Shown piece by piece: positions 5,067 to 10,391 of a DNA stretch of 10,391 nt. Position 1 is the first letter of the stretch, and every line of letters starts with the position of its first letter. The position numbers and the translations under genes were made by a program. This DNA is from Haloferacaceae archaeon (GTDB taxonomy: Archaea; Halobacteriota; Halobacteria; Halobacteriales; Haloferacaceae): contig JAHENP010000118.1 in assembly GCA_018609965.1 (NCBI GenBank), positions 1 to 10,391 of the forward strand, written 5' to 3'. The notes beneath the pieces are model-generated. The model was not told where the DNA came from. It worked only from the letters and a program-made list of their open reading frames with translations, and did no database searches.

Positions 5067-6542
5067 ATGTCACTGTCCGTGACCGACACCCTGCGGGAGG
5101 AACGCGTTCCAGTCGAGGCGTCCGAGGTCCTGTTGTACGTCTGTGGGTTGACGGTCTCGGACGACGCCCACCTCGGGCACGCGCGGCTGTGGTTCCACGC
5201 CGACGTGCTCCACCGGTGGCTCGACTACCGGGGTCACGACGTGCGTCACGTCGAGAACGTCACGGACGTGAACGAGAAGATCACCGCCCGTGTCGGCGAA
5301 CGCGAGGAGTGGGAGTCGGAGGCGGACGTGGCGCGCCACTACACGGAATCGGTGTTGGCGGACATGCGCGGGCTGAACCTCAAGCGCGCGGAGGTGTACC
5401 CGCGGGTGTCGGAACACGTCCCCGAGATTGTCGAGCTGATCGAGACGCTGGTCGAGACGGGTCACGCCTACGAGGCGAACGGGTCGGTGTACTTCGACGT
5501 GACCACCTTCGACGACTACGGCGCGCTGTCGAACCAGTCGCTGGGGGACTTAGAGGCGCAGGGGGACCCCGAGGAACGCTCGGAGAAACGCACCCCCGCG
5601 GACTTCGCGCTGTGGAAGGCCGGCGGCGTCGCTCCGGCGGCCGTCGAGGAACACGCGAAACACGACCACGATGAGCCAGTGCCGACGGGCCAGACGTGGG
5701 ACTCACCGTGGGGTGAGGGTCGACCGGGGTGGCACGTCGAGTGTTCGGCGATGTCGACGACACATCTCGGCGACACGCTCGACGTTCACATGGGGGGGCG
5801 GGACCTGGTGTTCCCGCACCACGAAAACGAGATCGCCCAAAGCGAGGCGGCGACCGGGGAGTCGTTCGCACGCCGGTGGCTCCACGTCGGGCTGCTCCAG
5901 GCGGACGACGACGAGAAGATGTCCTCCAGTCTGGGCAACTTCTTCACCGTCTCGGCGGCGCTCGACGAGTTCGGCGTCGACGTACTCCGGACGTTCTACC
6001 TCGGGGCGCAGTACCGCGGGGAACAGACGTACTCGGCGGCGACGATGGAAGAGGCCCAGCGGCGGTGGGACCGGCTCCAACGCGCCTACGAGACGGCCGT
6101 CGAGGCCTGTGAGGGTGTCGACGCCGTCGGGAGTGTCACCGACGAGTCGCTCCGTGCGGCCGTCGGGGAGCACCGCGAGGCGTTCGAGACAGCGATGGAC
6201 GACGACCTGGACGTGCGGACGGCGTACAACGCGTTGTTAGATCTCGGGACAGCGGTCAACACACACGCCGAGGCGGGGGCGCCGTACGACTACCGCGGGC
6301 TCCGGCGTGCCGTCGAGACGTTCGAGACGCTCGCGGGCGACGTGTTCGGGCTGTCACTGGGGGCGTCCGACGACGGTCGTATCGAGGTGGCCGGGGAGCT
6401 GGTCGAACTCCTGTTGGACGTACGAGAGCAGGAACGGGCCGCAGGCAACTACGACCGCGCAGACGAACTCCGCGACCGGTTGGACGAGATCGGCGTGAGC
6501 GTCGAAGACGGCGACGACGGGCCGACGTACCGTTTCGAGTAG
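5067..6542 (+). CDS. cysS: Cysteinyl-tRNA synthetase
   Basis: This class I aminoacyl-tRNA synthetase charges tRNA-Cys with cysteine in the cytoplasm. The 491-residue length is normal for the family. The catalytic Rossmann domain shows YVCGLTV (24-30), the HIGH-type signature HLGH (35-38) and the KMSKS-type loop KMSSS (284-288). Zinc ligands that bind the substrate thiol are C26, C226 (VECSAMS), H251 and E255 (HHENEIAQSEA), with the same spacing as in E. coli C209/H234/E238. WHVECSAMSTTHLGDTLDVH and MGGRDLVFPHHENE are strongly conserved. The helical anticodon-binding region covers about 360-475 and ends in an acidic tail. The ATG at 5067 is supported by the promoter spacing and the family-like N-terminus MSLSVTDTLR. 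It is probably its own transcription unit. The last 20 bases, including the stop, are duplicated just downstream. Confidence 0.97.
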   Translation: MSLSVTDTLREERVPVEASEVLLYVCGLTVSDDAHLGHARLWFHADVLHRWLDYRGHDVRHVENVTDVNEKITARVGEREEWESEADVARHYTESVLADMRGLNLKRAEVYPRVSEHVPEIVELIETLVETGHAYEANGSVYFDVTTFDDYGALSNQSLGDLEAQGDPEERSEKRTPADFALWKAGGVAPAAVEEHAKHDHDEPVPTGQTWDSPWGEGRPGWHVECSAMSTTHLGDTLDVHMGGRDLVFPHHENEIAQSEAATGESFARRWLHVGLLQADDDEKMSSSLGNFFTVSAALDEFGVDVLRTFYLGAQYRGEQTYSAATMEEAQRRWDRLQRAYETAVEACEGVDAVGSVTDESLRAAVGEHREAFETAMDDDLDVRTAYNALLDLGTAVNTHAEAGAPYDYRGLRRAVETFETLAGDVFGLSLGASDDGRIEVAGELVELLLDVREQERAAGNYDRADELRDRLDEIGVSVEDGDDGPTYRFE

Positions 6543-6571
6543 GCGACGAGTCGACGTACCGTTTCGAGTAG
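6523..6571. repeat. 20-bp exact direct repeat at the cysS 3' end
   Basis: Bases 6523-6542 (the last codons and stop of cysS) are repeated exactly at 6552-6571, an offset of 29 bp with a 9-bp spacer. The second copy is outside the gene. It looks like a small local duplication or the footprint of a replication slip or recombination event. Confidence 0.9.
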
Positions 6572-6603
6572 TCGACGGCGACGGCGCCAGCAGTTTCAGG
6601 TAG

Positions 6604-6609
6604 TTCTTG
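6604..6609 (+). promoter_or_regulatory. TATA-like element (TTCTTG) of the gene at 6634
   Basis: TTCTTG is centred about 27 nt before the ATG at 6634, as at 856 and 4449. This supports the ATG at 6634 over the TTG at 6607, which is inside the element. Confidence 0.45.
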
Positions 6610-6633
6610 AACGCGCCGCGTGTAGTCAGGCGC

Positions 6634-6828
6634 ATGACAGCGCTCAGATTCGACGAGAAAGGGGTCGACGTGGAGTACGCGGGCACGGAGTTCAGACTGG
6701 AGAAGGAACTCGTCGAGGAGGCGACACAGAAGTCGTACGTCGACGCGACGGACCACGACGTGCTCCAGCTGGTGGAGCCGGACCCCGACTTCGGGTCGGA
6801 GCCGCGGCGGATCGGCGACATCCTGTAG
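6634..6828 (+). CDS. Small conserved haloarchaeal protein, DUF5800-like
   Basis: The 64-residue soluble protein begins MTALRFDEKGVDVEYAGTEF, continues with RLEKELVEEATQKSYVDATDHDVLQLVEPDP and ends EPRRIGDIL. I recall near-identical small proteins in many haloarchaea, filed as DUF5800. It likely forms a few beta strands followed by a helix, and has no cysteine, signal peptide or membrane segment. No enzymatic motif is visible. It stands as a separate unit between cysS and the FKBP-like gene, with its own promoter-like element. The ATG at 6634 is chosen because the upstream extension MNAPRVVRR would overlap the promoter. The function is unknown; the family number is from memory. Confidence 0.75.
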   Translation: MTALRFDEKGVDVEYAGTEFRLEKELVEEATQKSYVDATDHDVLQLVEPDPDFGSEPRRIGDIL

Positions 6829-6893
6829 TCGGGTCGCCGCAGGCCCGTGATTTCGCTCACAGCGGCGACCAGCAGTACAGGGGAAACGTGACT

Positions 6894-6899
6894 GTTAAG
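6894..6899 (+). promoter_or_regulatory. TATA-like element (GTTAAG) of the FKBP-type isomerase gene
   Basis: GTTAAG is centred about 27 nt before the ATG at 6924. An A-rich stretch (GGGAAAC, 6881-6887) just upstream could serve as a TFB recognition element. TTAAG at the same spacing also precedes the genes at 8307 and 8858. Confidence 0.55.
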
Positions 6900-6923
6900 A
6901 AGCGGACGGGCGACTCTCGGGAC

Positions 6924-7871
6924 ATGAGTGAAGAAGAGCAGGCAGAGGCAGACACGACAGAGGTCGCGGAGTCCGACGAGGACGCGGGAATCCAGACCGG
7001 CGACTTCGTCGAACTGGAGTACACCGTCCGGACAATCGCCGAGGACGGCGAGGGGCGCGTGGTCGACACGACGAGCCAGGAGGTCGCCGAGGAGGCCGGC
7101 ATCGACGACGAGGAGTACGACTTCTCGGCGCGGACGGTGACGGTCGGGGAAGGGCACGTGTTCGACTCCGTCGACGAGGATCTGGAGGGCCGGACGCTCG
7201 GCGACGAGAACGCGGTCCGTGTGCCGGCCGAAGAGGCGTTCGGCGAGTTCGACCCGGACCAGGTGCAGACAGTCGCGTCCGACAAGATTCCCGAGGACGA
7301 CCGCTACCCCGGCGCACAGGTGACCGTCGACGGGGATCAGGGGTACGTCGAGACGATCGTCGGCGGGCGCGCGCGAGTCGACTTCAATCACCCGTTGGCG
7401 GGCGACGACCTCACGTACGACTACGAGATCGTCGACCGCGTCGAAGACGAGGAGTCGCAGGCGGCCGCGATGATCGGGATGTACCTCGAAGAGGAGCCGG
7501 ACGTACGGATCGAGGAGGACACCGTCGAGGAGGAGGTCACCCTCGAACCCGACGAAGAGGACGCAGAGCCGGAGACGGAGACCCAGGAGGTCGACCGCCG
7601 GTCGTTGGTGATCGAGGCGACGCCGATGATGCAGATGAACCAGCAGTGGATGTTCTCCAAGCAACAGATCGCACAGGATCTGATGGGGAAGCTGGGGCTC
7701 GACCGGGTCGTCATCGAGGAGGTCATCGACGGCGGTGCCGGTGGGATGCCCGGCATGATGGGCGGGATGGGCGGCGGCGCCGGCCTCGAAGAGGCCGTCG
7801 AGGAGGCGGCCGACGACGAGGACATCGACGTCGACGCCGACGAACTCGTCGAGGAGTTGGACGAAGAGTAA
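6924..7871 (+). CDS. FKBP-type peptidyl-prolyl cis-trans isomerase, SlyD-like, with C-terminal extension
   Basis: The enzyme catalyses prolyl cis-trans isomerisation and helps proteins fold in the cytoplasm. The 315-residue product has an acidic N-terminal tail (1-22), then an FKBP domain from GDFVELEYTVRT (26-37). It continues through TVTVGEGHVFDSVDEDLEG (71-89), an insert-in-flap-like segment KIPEDDRYPGAQVTVDGDQGYVETIVGGRARVD (121-153), and DFNHPLAGDDLTYDYEIV (153-170), which matches the SlyD NHPLAGK signature. Residues about 175-315 are an extension: an acidic linker (186-224), a hydrophobic Met/Gln-rich unit (227-268), a Gly-Met-rich stretch (270-286) and an acidic tail. Archaeal SlyD-like proteins are often 150-250 residues long, so this tail is long but not unprecedented in haloarchaea. 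The ATG at 6924 is supported by the promoter. An alternative GTG at 6888 precedes the TATA-like element and is unlikely. Confidence 0.92.
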   Translation: MSEEEQAEADTTEVAESDEDAGIQTGDFVELEYTVRTIAEDGEGRVVDTTSQEVAEEAGIDDEEYDFSARTVTVGEGHVFDSVDEDLEGRTLGDENAVRVPAEEAFGEFDPDQVQTVASDKIPEDDRYPGAQVTVDGDQGYVETIVGGRARVDFNHPLAGDDLTYDYEIVDRVEDEESQAAAMIGMYLEEEPDVRIEEDTVEEEVTLEPDEEDAEPETETQEVDRRSLVIEATPMMQMNQQWMFSKQQIAQDLMGKLGLDRVVIEEVIDGGAGGMPGMMGGMGGGAGLEEAVEEAADDEDIDVDADELVEELDEE

Positions 7872-7881
7872 GCTCGCGGCC

Positions 7882-7935
7882 CGGGGTCGAGTCGCGGCAC
7901 GGGGTTGAGTCGCGGCGCGGGGTTGAGTCGCGGCG
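7882..7935. repeat. 18-bp tandem repeat, three copies
   Basis: Units at 7882-7899, 7900-7917 and 7918-7935 share CGGGGTTGAGTCGCGGC with two or fewer differences; a partial fourth unit precedes at about 7872-7881 and CGGGGTTCGA follows at 7940-7949. It fills the gap between the FKBP-like gene and the 85-residue membrane protein gene, where that gene's promoter would lie. Confidence 0.85.
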
Positions 7936-7967
7936 TGGACGGGGTTCGACACCGAGGATCGAACGGG

Positions 7968-8225
7968 ATGGATCTCGAATCTGCACGTGAGGACACGATC
8001 GTTGCGGTTGCCGCCGCAGTGACGGCAGTCGCGATCACGGTCGTCACGGAGCTGGTGTTGGAACTGGACACACCACTCGTCGTGCGTGCTGTCCCGTTGT
8101 TCGTCTACCTGTTGTACCGGCTCACCCGGAACGGTGGGCCGTACGGCTCGTTCGACACGCCGTCGACGTGGGCCGTCGTGTCGGTCGTGTCCGGCGTCGT
8201 GACGGTCGTGGTGGCGGTCGCGTGA
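7968..8225 (+). CDS. Small membrane protein, three predicted helices
   Basis: The 85-residue protein has a short charged N-terminus (MDLESARED) and three hydrophobic segments: about 10-30 (IVAVAAAVTAVAITVVTELV), about 36-51 (PLVVRAVPLFVYLLYR) and about 67-85 (TWAVVSVVSGVVTVVVAVA). It ends directly in the last helix. The loop TRNGGPYGSFDTPS (53-66) connects helices two and three. I do not recognise the family. The ATG at 7968 is the only start that gives a sensible N-terminus; the frame runs upstream into the tandem repeats. No TATA-like element is seen at the usual distance, so it may be co-transcribed with the isomerase gene 96 bp upstream. Function unknown. Confidence 0.65.
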   Translation: MDLESAREDTIVAVAAAVTAVAITVVTELVLELDTPLVVRAVPLFVYLLYRLTRNGGPYGSFDTPSTWAVVSVVSGVVTVVVAVA

Positions 8226-8277
8226 GTGGAGTGGCGCGACAGCAGGGTCACGCAACACCGGTTCCACGACGGCGAGG

Positions 8278-8282
8278 TTAAG
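8278..8282 (+). promoter_or_regulatory. TATA-like element (TTAAG) of the YlbF-family gene
   Basis: TTAAG within GGTTAAGCC is centred 27 nt before the ATG at 8307. This supports that start over a GTG at 8226, which is directly behind the preceding stop and would produce a non-family N-terminus. Confidence 0.55.
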
Positions 8283-8306
8283 CCGTTCCAGCAGCAAGCC
8301 GTGCGC

Positions 8307-8729
8307 ATGAGCGTCGACCGCGAGACGGACGCCGACACAAGCGCGACCGGCGAGCCGAGCGACCCCGCCGAGGTCGAGCGGCTGGCGACGGAACTGGGTG
8401 CCGCCATCGCCGATCTGCCGGCGTACCGGGAGTTCGAGGCCGCCAAGGCGGCCGTTGAGGCCGACGACGAGGCGCAGGAACGGATCGGCGAGTTCGAACG
8501 ACTCCGCGAGGAGTTCGCGGTGGCCCGTCAGACCGGGCAGGCGGACGAGGCCGCACTCCAGGAGGTCCGGAACGCACAAGAACAGCTCCACTCGATGCCG
8601 AAGATGGAGCGGTATCTCGCCGCACAGGAACAGCTGGAAGAACGATTGGAGACGTTCAACGAGGCAATCTCCGCGCCGTTGGCGGTCGACTTCGGCGGTG
8701 AGGCCGGCGGCTGCTGTCAGGACGACTGA
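8307..8729 (+). CDS. YlbF-family protein with C-terminal Cys pair
   Basis: The 140-residue protein is mostly helical. After a polar N-terminus (1-20), a long Glu/Ala-rich region (22-120) follows, including DLPAYREFEAAKAAVEADDEAQERIGEFERLREEF (36-70) and QEQLHSMPKMERYLAAQEQLEERLETFNEAI (91-121). This matches the YlbF/YmcA (RicF/RicA) pattern. In Bacillus these proteins form a complex with YaaT, carry iron-sulfur clusters and influence RNase Y and sporulation or competence. Here the end is DFGGEAGGCCQDD, with vicinal Cys 136-137, which could bind metal or a cluster. Haloarchaea have no RNase Y, so the partner is unknown. It has its own promoter-like element and a terminator-like hairpin after the stop. 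The family call is good; the function is inferred only. Confidence 0.85.
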   Translation: MSVDRETDADTSATGEPSDPAEVERLATELGAAIADLPAYREFEAAKAAVEADDEAQERIGEFERLREEFAVARQTGQADEAALQEVRNAQEQLHSMPKMERYLAAQEQLEERLETFNEAISAPLAVDFGGEAGGCCQDD

Positions 8730-8730
8730 C

Positions 8731-8777
8731 CCGACGGCTGAGACGGCCCTCCGAGCCCGTCGGTACTGGGAATTTTT
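8731..8777 (+). terminator. Hairpin followed by T5 after the YlbF-family gene
   Basis: CCGACGG (8731-8737) pairs with CCGTCGG (8757-8763), starting directly after the stop codon. TTTTT follows at 8773-8777 inside GGGAATTTTTCGTG. The T-tract alone is a plausible archaeal terminator, and the hairpin strengthens the case. Confidence 0.55.
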
Positions 8778-8828
8778 CGTGTGATCGTCGCCATCGTCTC
8801 TCGGAAACGGCGTCGAAGTTAGCTGTCG

Positions 8829-8833
8829 TTAAG
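8829..8833 (+). promoter_or_regulatory. TATA-like element (TTAAG) of the gene at 8858
   Basis: TTAAG within CGTTAAGTAGG is centred 27 nt before the ATG at 8858, in a 128-bp gap that also holds the upstream terminator. Confidence 0.55.
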
Positions 8834-8857
8834 TAGGAGAACGACCAACATCGGGGT

Positions 8858-9061
8858 ATGCCCGCGGACACAGACCCTGTCGAGGGGACGGACTCCAGCG
8901 CGGATGCGGCCGAGGACGACCTCCAGTCACAGGTCGTCGAGTACGACGAGTCCCCGGACCGGCGGACGGTGTTTCCGGCGGACGCCGACGAGGACGACCT
9001 CCTCACCCACTGGTTCACCGCAGACGACACGAGTTTCGTCGACCTCCGAGACCTCCGGTAG
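8858..9061 (+). CDS. Small acidic haloarchaeal protein
   Basis: The 67-residue protein has a disordered acidic N-terminal half (1-25). A compact C-terminal half follows: QVVEYDESPDRRTVFPADADEDDLLTHWFTADDTSFVDLRDLR. I recall short haloarchaeal proteins with the same YD-SPDR-T-FPADA-ED-L-T-W pattern, in one of the haloarchaeal domain-of-unknown-function families (perhaps DUF7511), but cannot be certain of the number. No catalytic motif, Cys or membrane segment is seen. It has its own TATA-like element and is convergent with the MBL-fold gene. The ATG at 8858 fits the promoter spacing. Function unknown. Confidence 0.7.
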   Translation: MPADTDPVEGTDSSADAAEDDLQSQVVEYDESPDRRTVFPADADEDDLLTHWFTADDTSFVDLRDLR

Positions 9062-9070
9062 CGGTCGGCC

Positions 9071-9120
9071 GTGCGAACTGGGTGGCGTGCGAACCGGGTC
9101 GGACGTTCGAACCGGGGCGG
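9071..9120. repeat. 16-bp degenerate repeat, three copies
   Basis: Units at 9071-9086 (GTGCGAACTGGGTGGC), 9087-9102 (GTGCGAACCGGGTCGG) and 9105-9120 (GTTCGAACCGGGGCGG) fill most of the 73-bp gap between the convergent genes ending at 9061 and 9135. There is no T-tract, so termination is not evident. Confidence 0.7.
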
Positions 9121-9134
9121 GCGCGTGGATCGGA

Positions 9135-9902
9135 TCAGATGGGGTGGACCCGGTCCCGTTCGCGGTCCCACCGGAGCCGTCCCGCACGGTGTAGCTTCTC
9201 CAGATGCGCCTCGACGGTCCCGACCGCGAGTTCGCGGACGCCGTCGAGCGACTTGTCGTAGGCGGCATCGACGACCGCATCCAGCGACCGGGCGCCGTCG
9301 GCGACGGCCGCCGCGACGCGCCGCTCGCGGTCGAGTCGGTGGTCGATCAGCCGCCGGCAGACCGCCCGTGGATCGTCGATCTGTGGGCCGTGGCCCGGGA
9401 ACAGTCGTTGCGGGTCGCGGGCGAACAGCTGCCGGAGCGAGGTGAGATACGCCCGCACGTCACCCTCCGGCGCGGCGACGGCGACACTTCCCTCGGCGAC
9501 CGCGAGATCGCCGACGGCGACACCTGCGGTGGTCTGGAAGGCGACATGGTCCGGCGTGTGGCCCGGCGTGTCTACTGCGACCGCTGGGCCGACGCGGTCA
9601 CCGCCGACGAACGTCCGATCCGGGGTGACGCCGGTCGCCTCCCGGAACCGATCCGTGGAGCCACGCCGTGCCCAGACAGTCGCGCCCGTCTCGGCGGCAT
9701 AGTCCGCGACGGCGTCGACGTGGTCCGGGTGTGGGTGGGTGACGGCGACGTGGTCGAGCCCGCTGGTGACGGCAGTGTCGAGTGACGCCGTCCGCGCGGC
9801 CGGGTCGACGAGCAGGCGTTCCCCGTCGTCGAACAACACTGCGTTCGTCTGGCCGGTCGGTGCGCCGGTCGCGACGGGGAGTGAGAACGTGTCGACGTGC
9901 AT
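9135..9902 (-). CDS. MBL-fold metallo-hydrolase with winged-helix-like C-terminus
   Basis: The 255-residue cytoplasmic hydrolase has the full metallo-beta-lactamase-fold metal set: THPHPDH (residues 55-61; H56, H58, D60, H61), TPGHTPDHVAF (H115), GDL (D132) and FPGHGP (H171), enough for two zinc ions. The early part, GQTNAVLFDDGERLLVDPA (17-35), is the usual N-terminal strand pair. Residues 176-250 (RRLIDHRLDRERRVAAAV ... YDKSLDGVRELAVGTVEAHLEKLHRAGRL) match the helical, winged-helix-like tail of the LACTB2 type, which is found in RNA-acting and other hydrolases. The substrate cannot be told from the sequence. The ATG at 9902 is directly before the first strand. It lies 94 bp downstream of the radical SAM gene on the same strand, and no promoter element is clear, so it may be co-transcribed. 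Confidence 0.9.
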   Translation of the reverse strand: MHVDTFSLPVATGAPTGQTNAVLFDDGERLLVDPAARTASLDTAVTSGLDHVAVTHPHPDHVDAVADYAAETGATVWARRGSTDRFREATGVTPDRTFVGGDRVGPAVAVDTPGHTPDHVAFQTTAGVAVGDLAVAEGSVAVAAPEGDVRAYLTSLRQLFARDPQRLFPGHGPQIDDPRAVCRRLIDHRLDRERRVAAAVADGARSLDAVVDAAYDKSLDGVRELAVGTVEAHLEKLHRAGRLRWDRERDRVHPI

Positions 9903-9996
9903 CGGTCGGTGACGGGTGTGGAGCGGTGGGGTGGTTGCGAGCGTGTCGAGTCAGTCGCTGGCGGGTCGCGTCTGTTGTGAGGGTGTCGAGGAGCGA

Positions 9997-10391
9997 TCAG
10001 TCGGCGTCGGCCTCGGCGTCGCCAACACCGTCGAGCGACGCTGTCGACTGTGGTTCCCCGCGTTCGGCCGCCGGGGTGGCGTACGGCACCTGTGTCTCGC
10101 CGACGGCGAGGAACCGGGACAATGTCGGGTCGTCGACGACGGCTGTCGCCTCCGCGGCGGAGTCGTACGGCCGGCCGACGATCAGGTCGCCGGCCGCACC
10201 ACTCCCGACGGCCGGCAACGCCGTCAGCTCGTCCATCGACGCCGTGTTGGGGTCCAACGGGTACGGAACAGCCGTGACAGAGCGGTAGCCCCAGTCGACG
10301 ATCGCGGCGTCGATCTGTTCGCCCAACGGTCGCTCGCCGGGGAAGCCGACGAGCAACGGGTAGGTGCCCAGTTGGCGACCGAAGGTGGTCC
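9997..10391 (-). CDS. Radical SAM protein with C-terminal helix-hairpin-helix (partial, C-terminal 130 residues)
   Basis: Only the C-terminal part is in the window; the frame is open to the right edge, so the catalytic CxxxCxxC domain is outside. The first visible residues are TTFGRQLGTYPLLVGFPGERPL, then DAAIVDWGYRSVTAVPYPLDPN. A helix-hairpin-helix motif follows: NTASMDELTALPAVGSGAAGDLIVGRPYDS (visible residues 48-77), a fold that usually contacts DNA or RNA backbone. This arrangement matches the archaeal radical SAM family with a C-terminal HhH motif (COG1031). The tail from about 95 is a polar extension rich in Ala, Asp and Glu. A TTG at 10356 is internal and not the start. The reaction is unknown. 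Confidence 0.75.
   Translation of the reverse strand, partial: TTFGRQLGTYPLLVGFPGERPLGEQIDAAIVDWGYRSVTAVPYPLDPNTASMDELTALPAVGSGAAGDLIVGRPYDSAAEATAVVDDPTLSRFLAVGETQVPYATPAAERGEPQSTASLDGVGDAEADAD

Noticed and set aside
7882..7935. CRISPR-like array
   Set aside because: The 18-bp units are directly adjacent without spacers, and no cas genes are present.
6354..8591. Long minus-strand open frame (745 codons)
   Set aside because: It crosses five plus-strand genes or spacers that have clear family sequence and promoters. Its composition is shadow-like.
9101..9120. GTTCGAACC word resembling a tRNA T-arm
   Set aside because: No acceptor stem, D-arm or anticodon arm surrounds it; it is one unit of a local tandem repeat.

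Overview
The window looks like a piece of a haloarchaeal (class Halobacteria) chromosome. GC content is high throughout, the predicted proteins are rich in Asp and Glu, and several small proteins resemble families I know only from haloarchaea. Most genes have a TATA-like element about 27-29 nt upstream of the start codon and no Shine-Dalgarno sequence, which is the usual layout for leaderless haloarchaeal mRNAs. I cannot name a genus.

Layout from left to right: the 3' nearly complete surE (plus strand); a 41-residue membrane microprotein (plus); a CinA-type molybdopterin-binding-fold protein (minus); a roughly 440-bp gene-free stretch with tandem repeats, inverted repeats and T-tracts; a two-gene minus-strand operon in which a two-domain CbiX chelatase is followed, with a TGATG stop/start overlap, by a DR2241-like Cys-containing protein; a divergent plus-strand gene for a 171-residue haloarchaeal protein; cysS (cysteinyl-tRNA synthetase); a 64-residue conserved small protein; a SlyD-like FKBP prolyl isomerase with a long acidic tail; an 85-residue three-helix membrane protein; a YlbF-family protein ending in a Cys pair; a 67-residue acidic protein; then on the minus strand an MBL-fold hydrolase with a winged-helix-like C-terminus; and at the right edge the C-terminal part of a radical SAM protein with a helix-hairpin-helix motif.

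Most of this is ordinary housekeeping: nucleotide hydrolysis, tRNA charging, protein folding and tetrapyrrole metal insertion. I see no CRISPR array, insertion sequence, phage gene, defence island, rRNA or tRNA. The only clear functional module is the chelatase plus DR2241-like pair, probably acting in cobalamin or siroheme synthesis. Its two parts correspond to what is one polypeptide in Deinococcus DR2241, and the two halves of the chelatase differ at a putative metal-ligand histidine. Other points worth attention are the shared promoter layout, several intergenic tandem repeats, an exact duplication of the cysS 3' end, and the vicinal cysteines of the YlbF-like protein.
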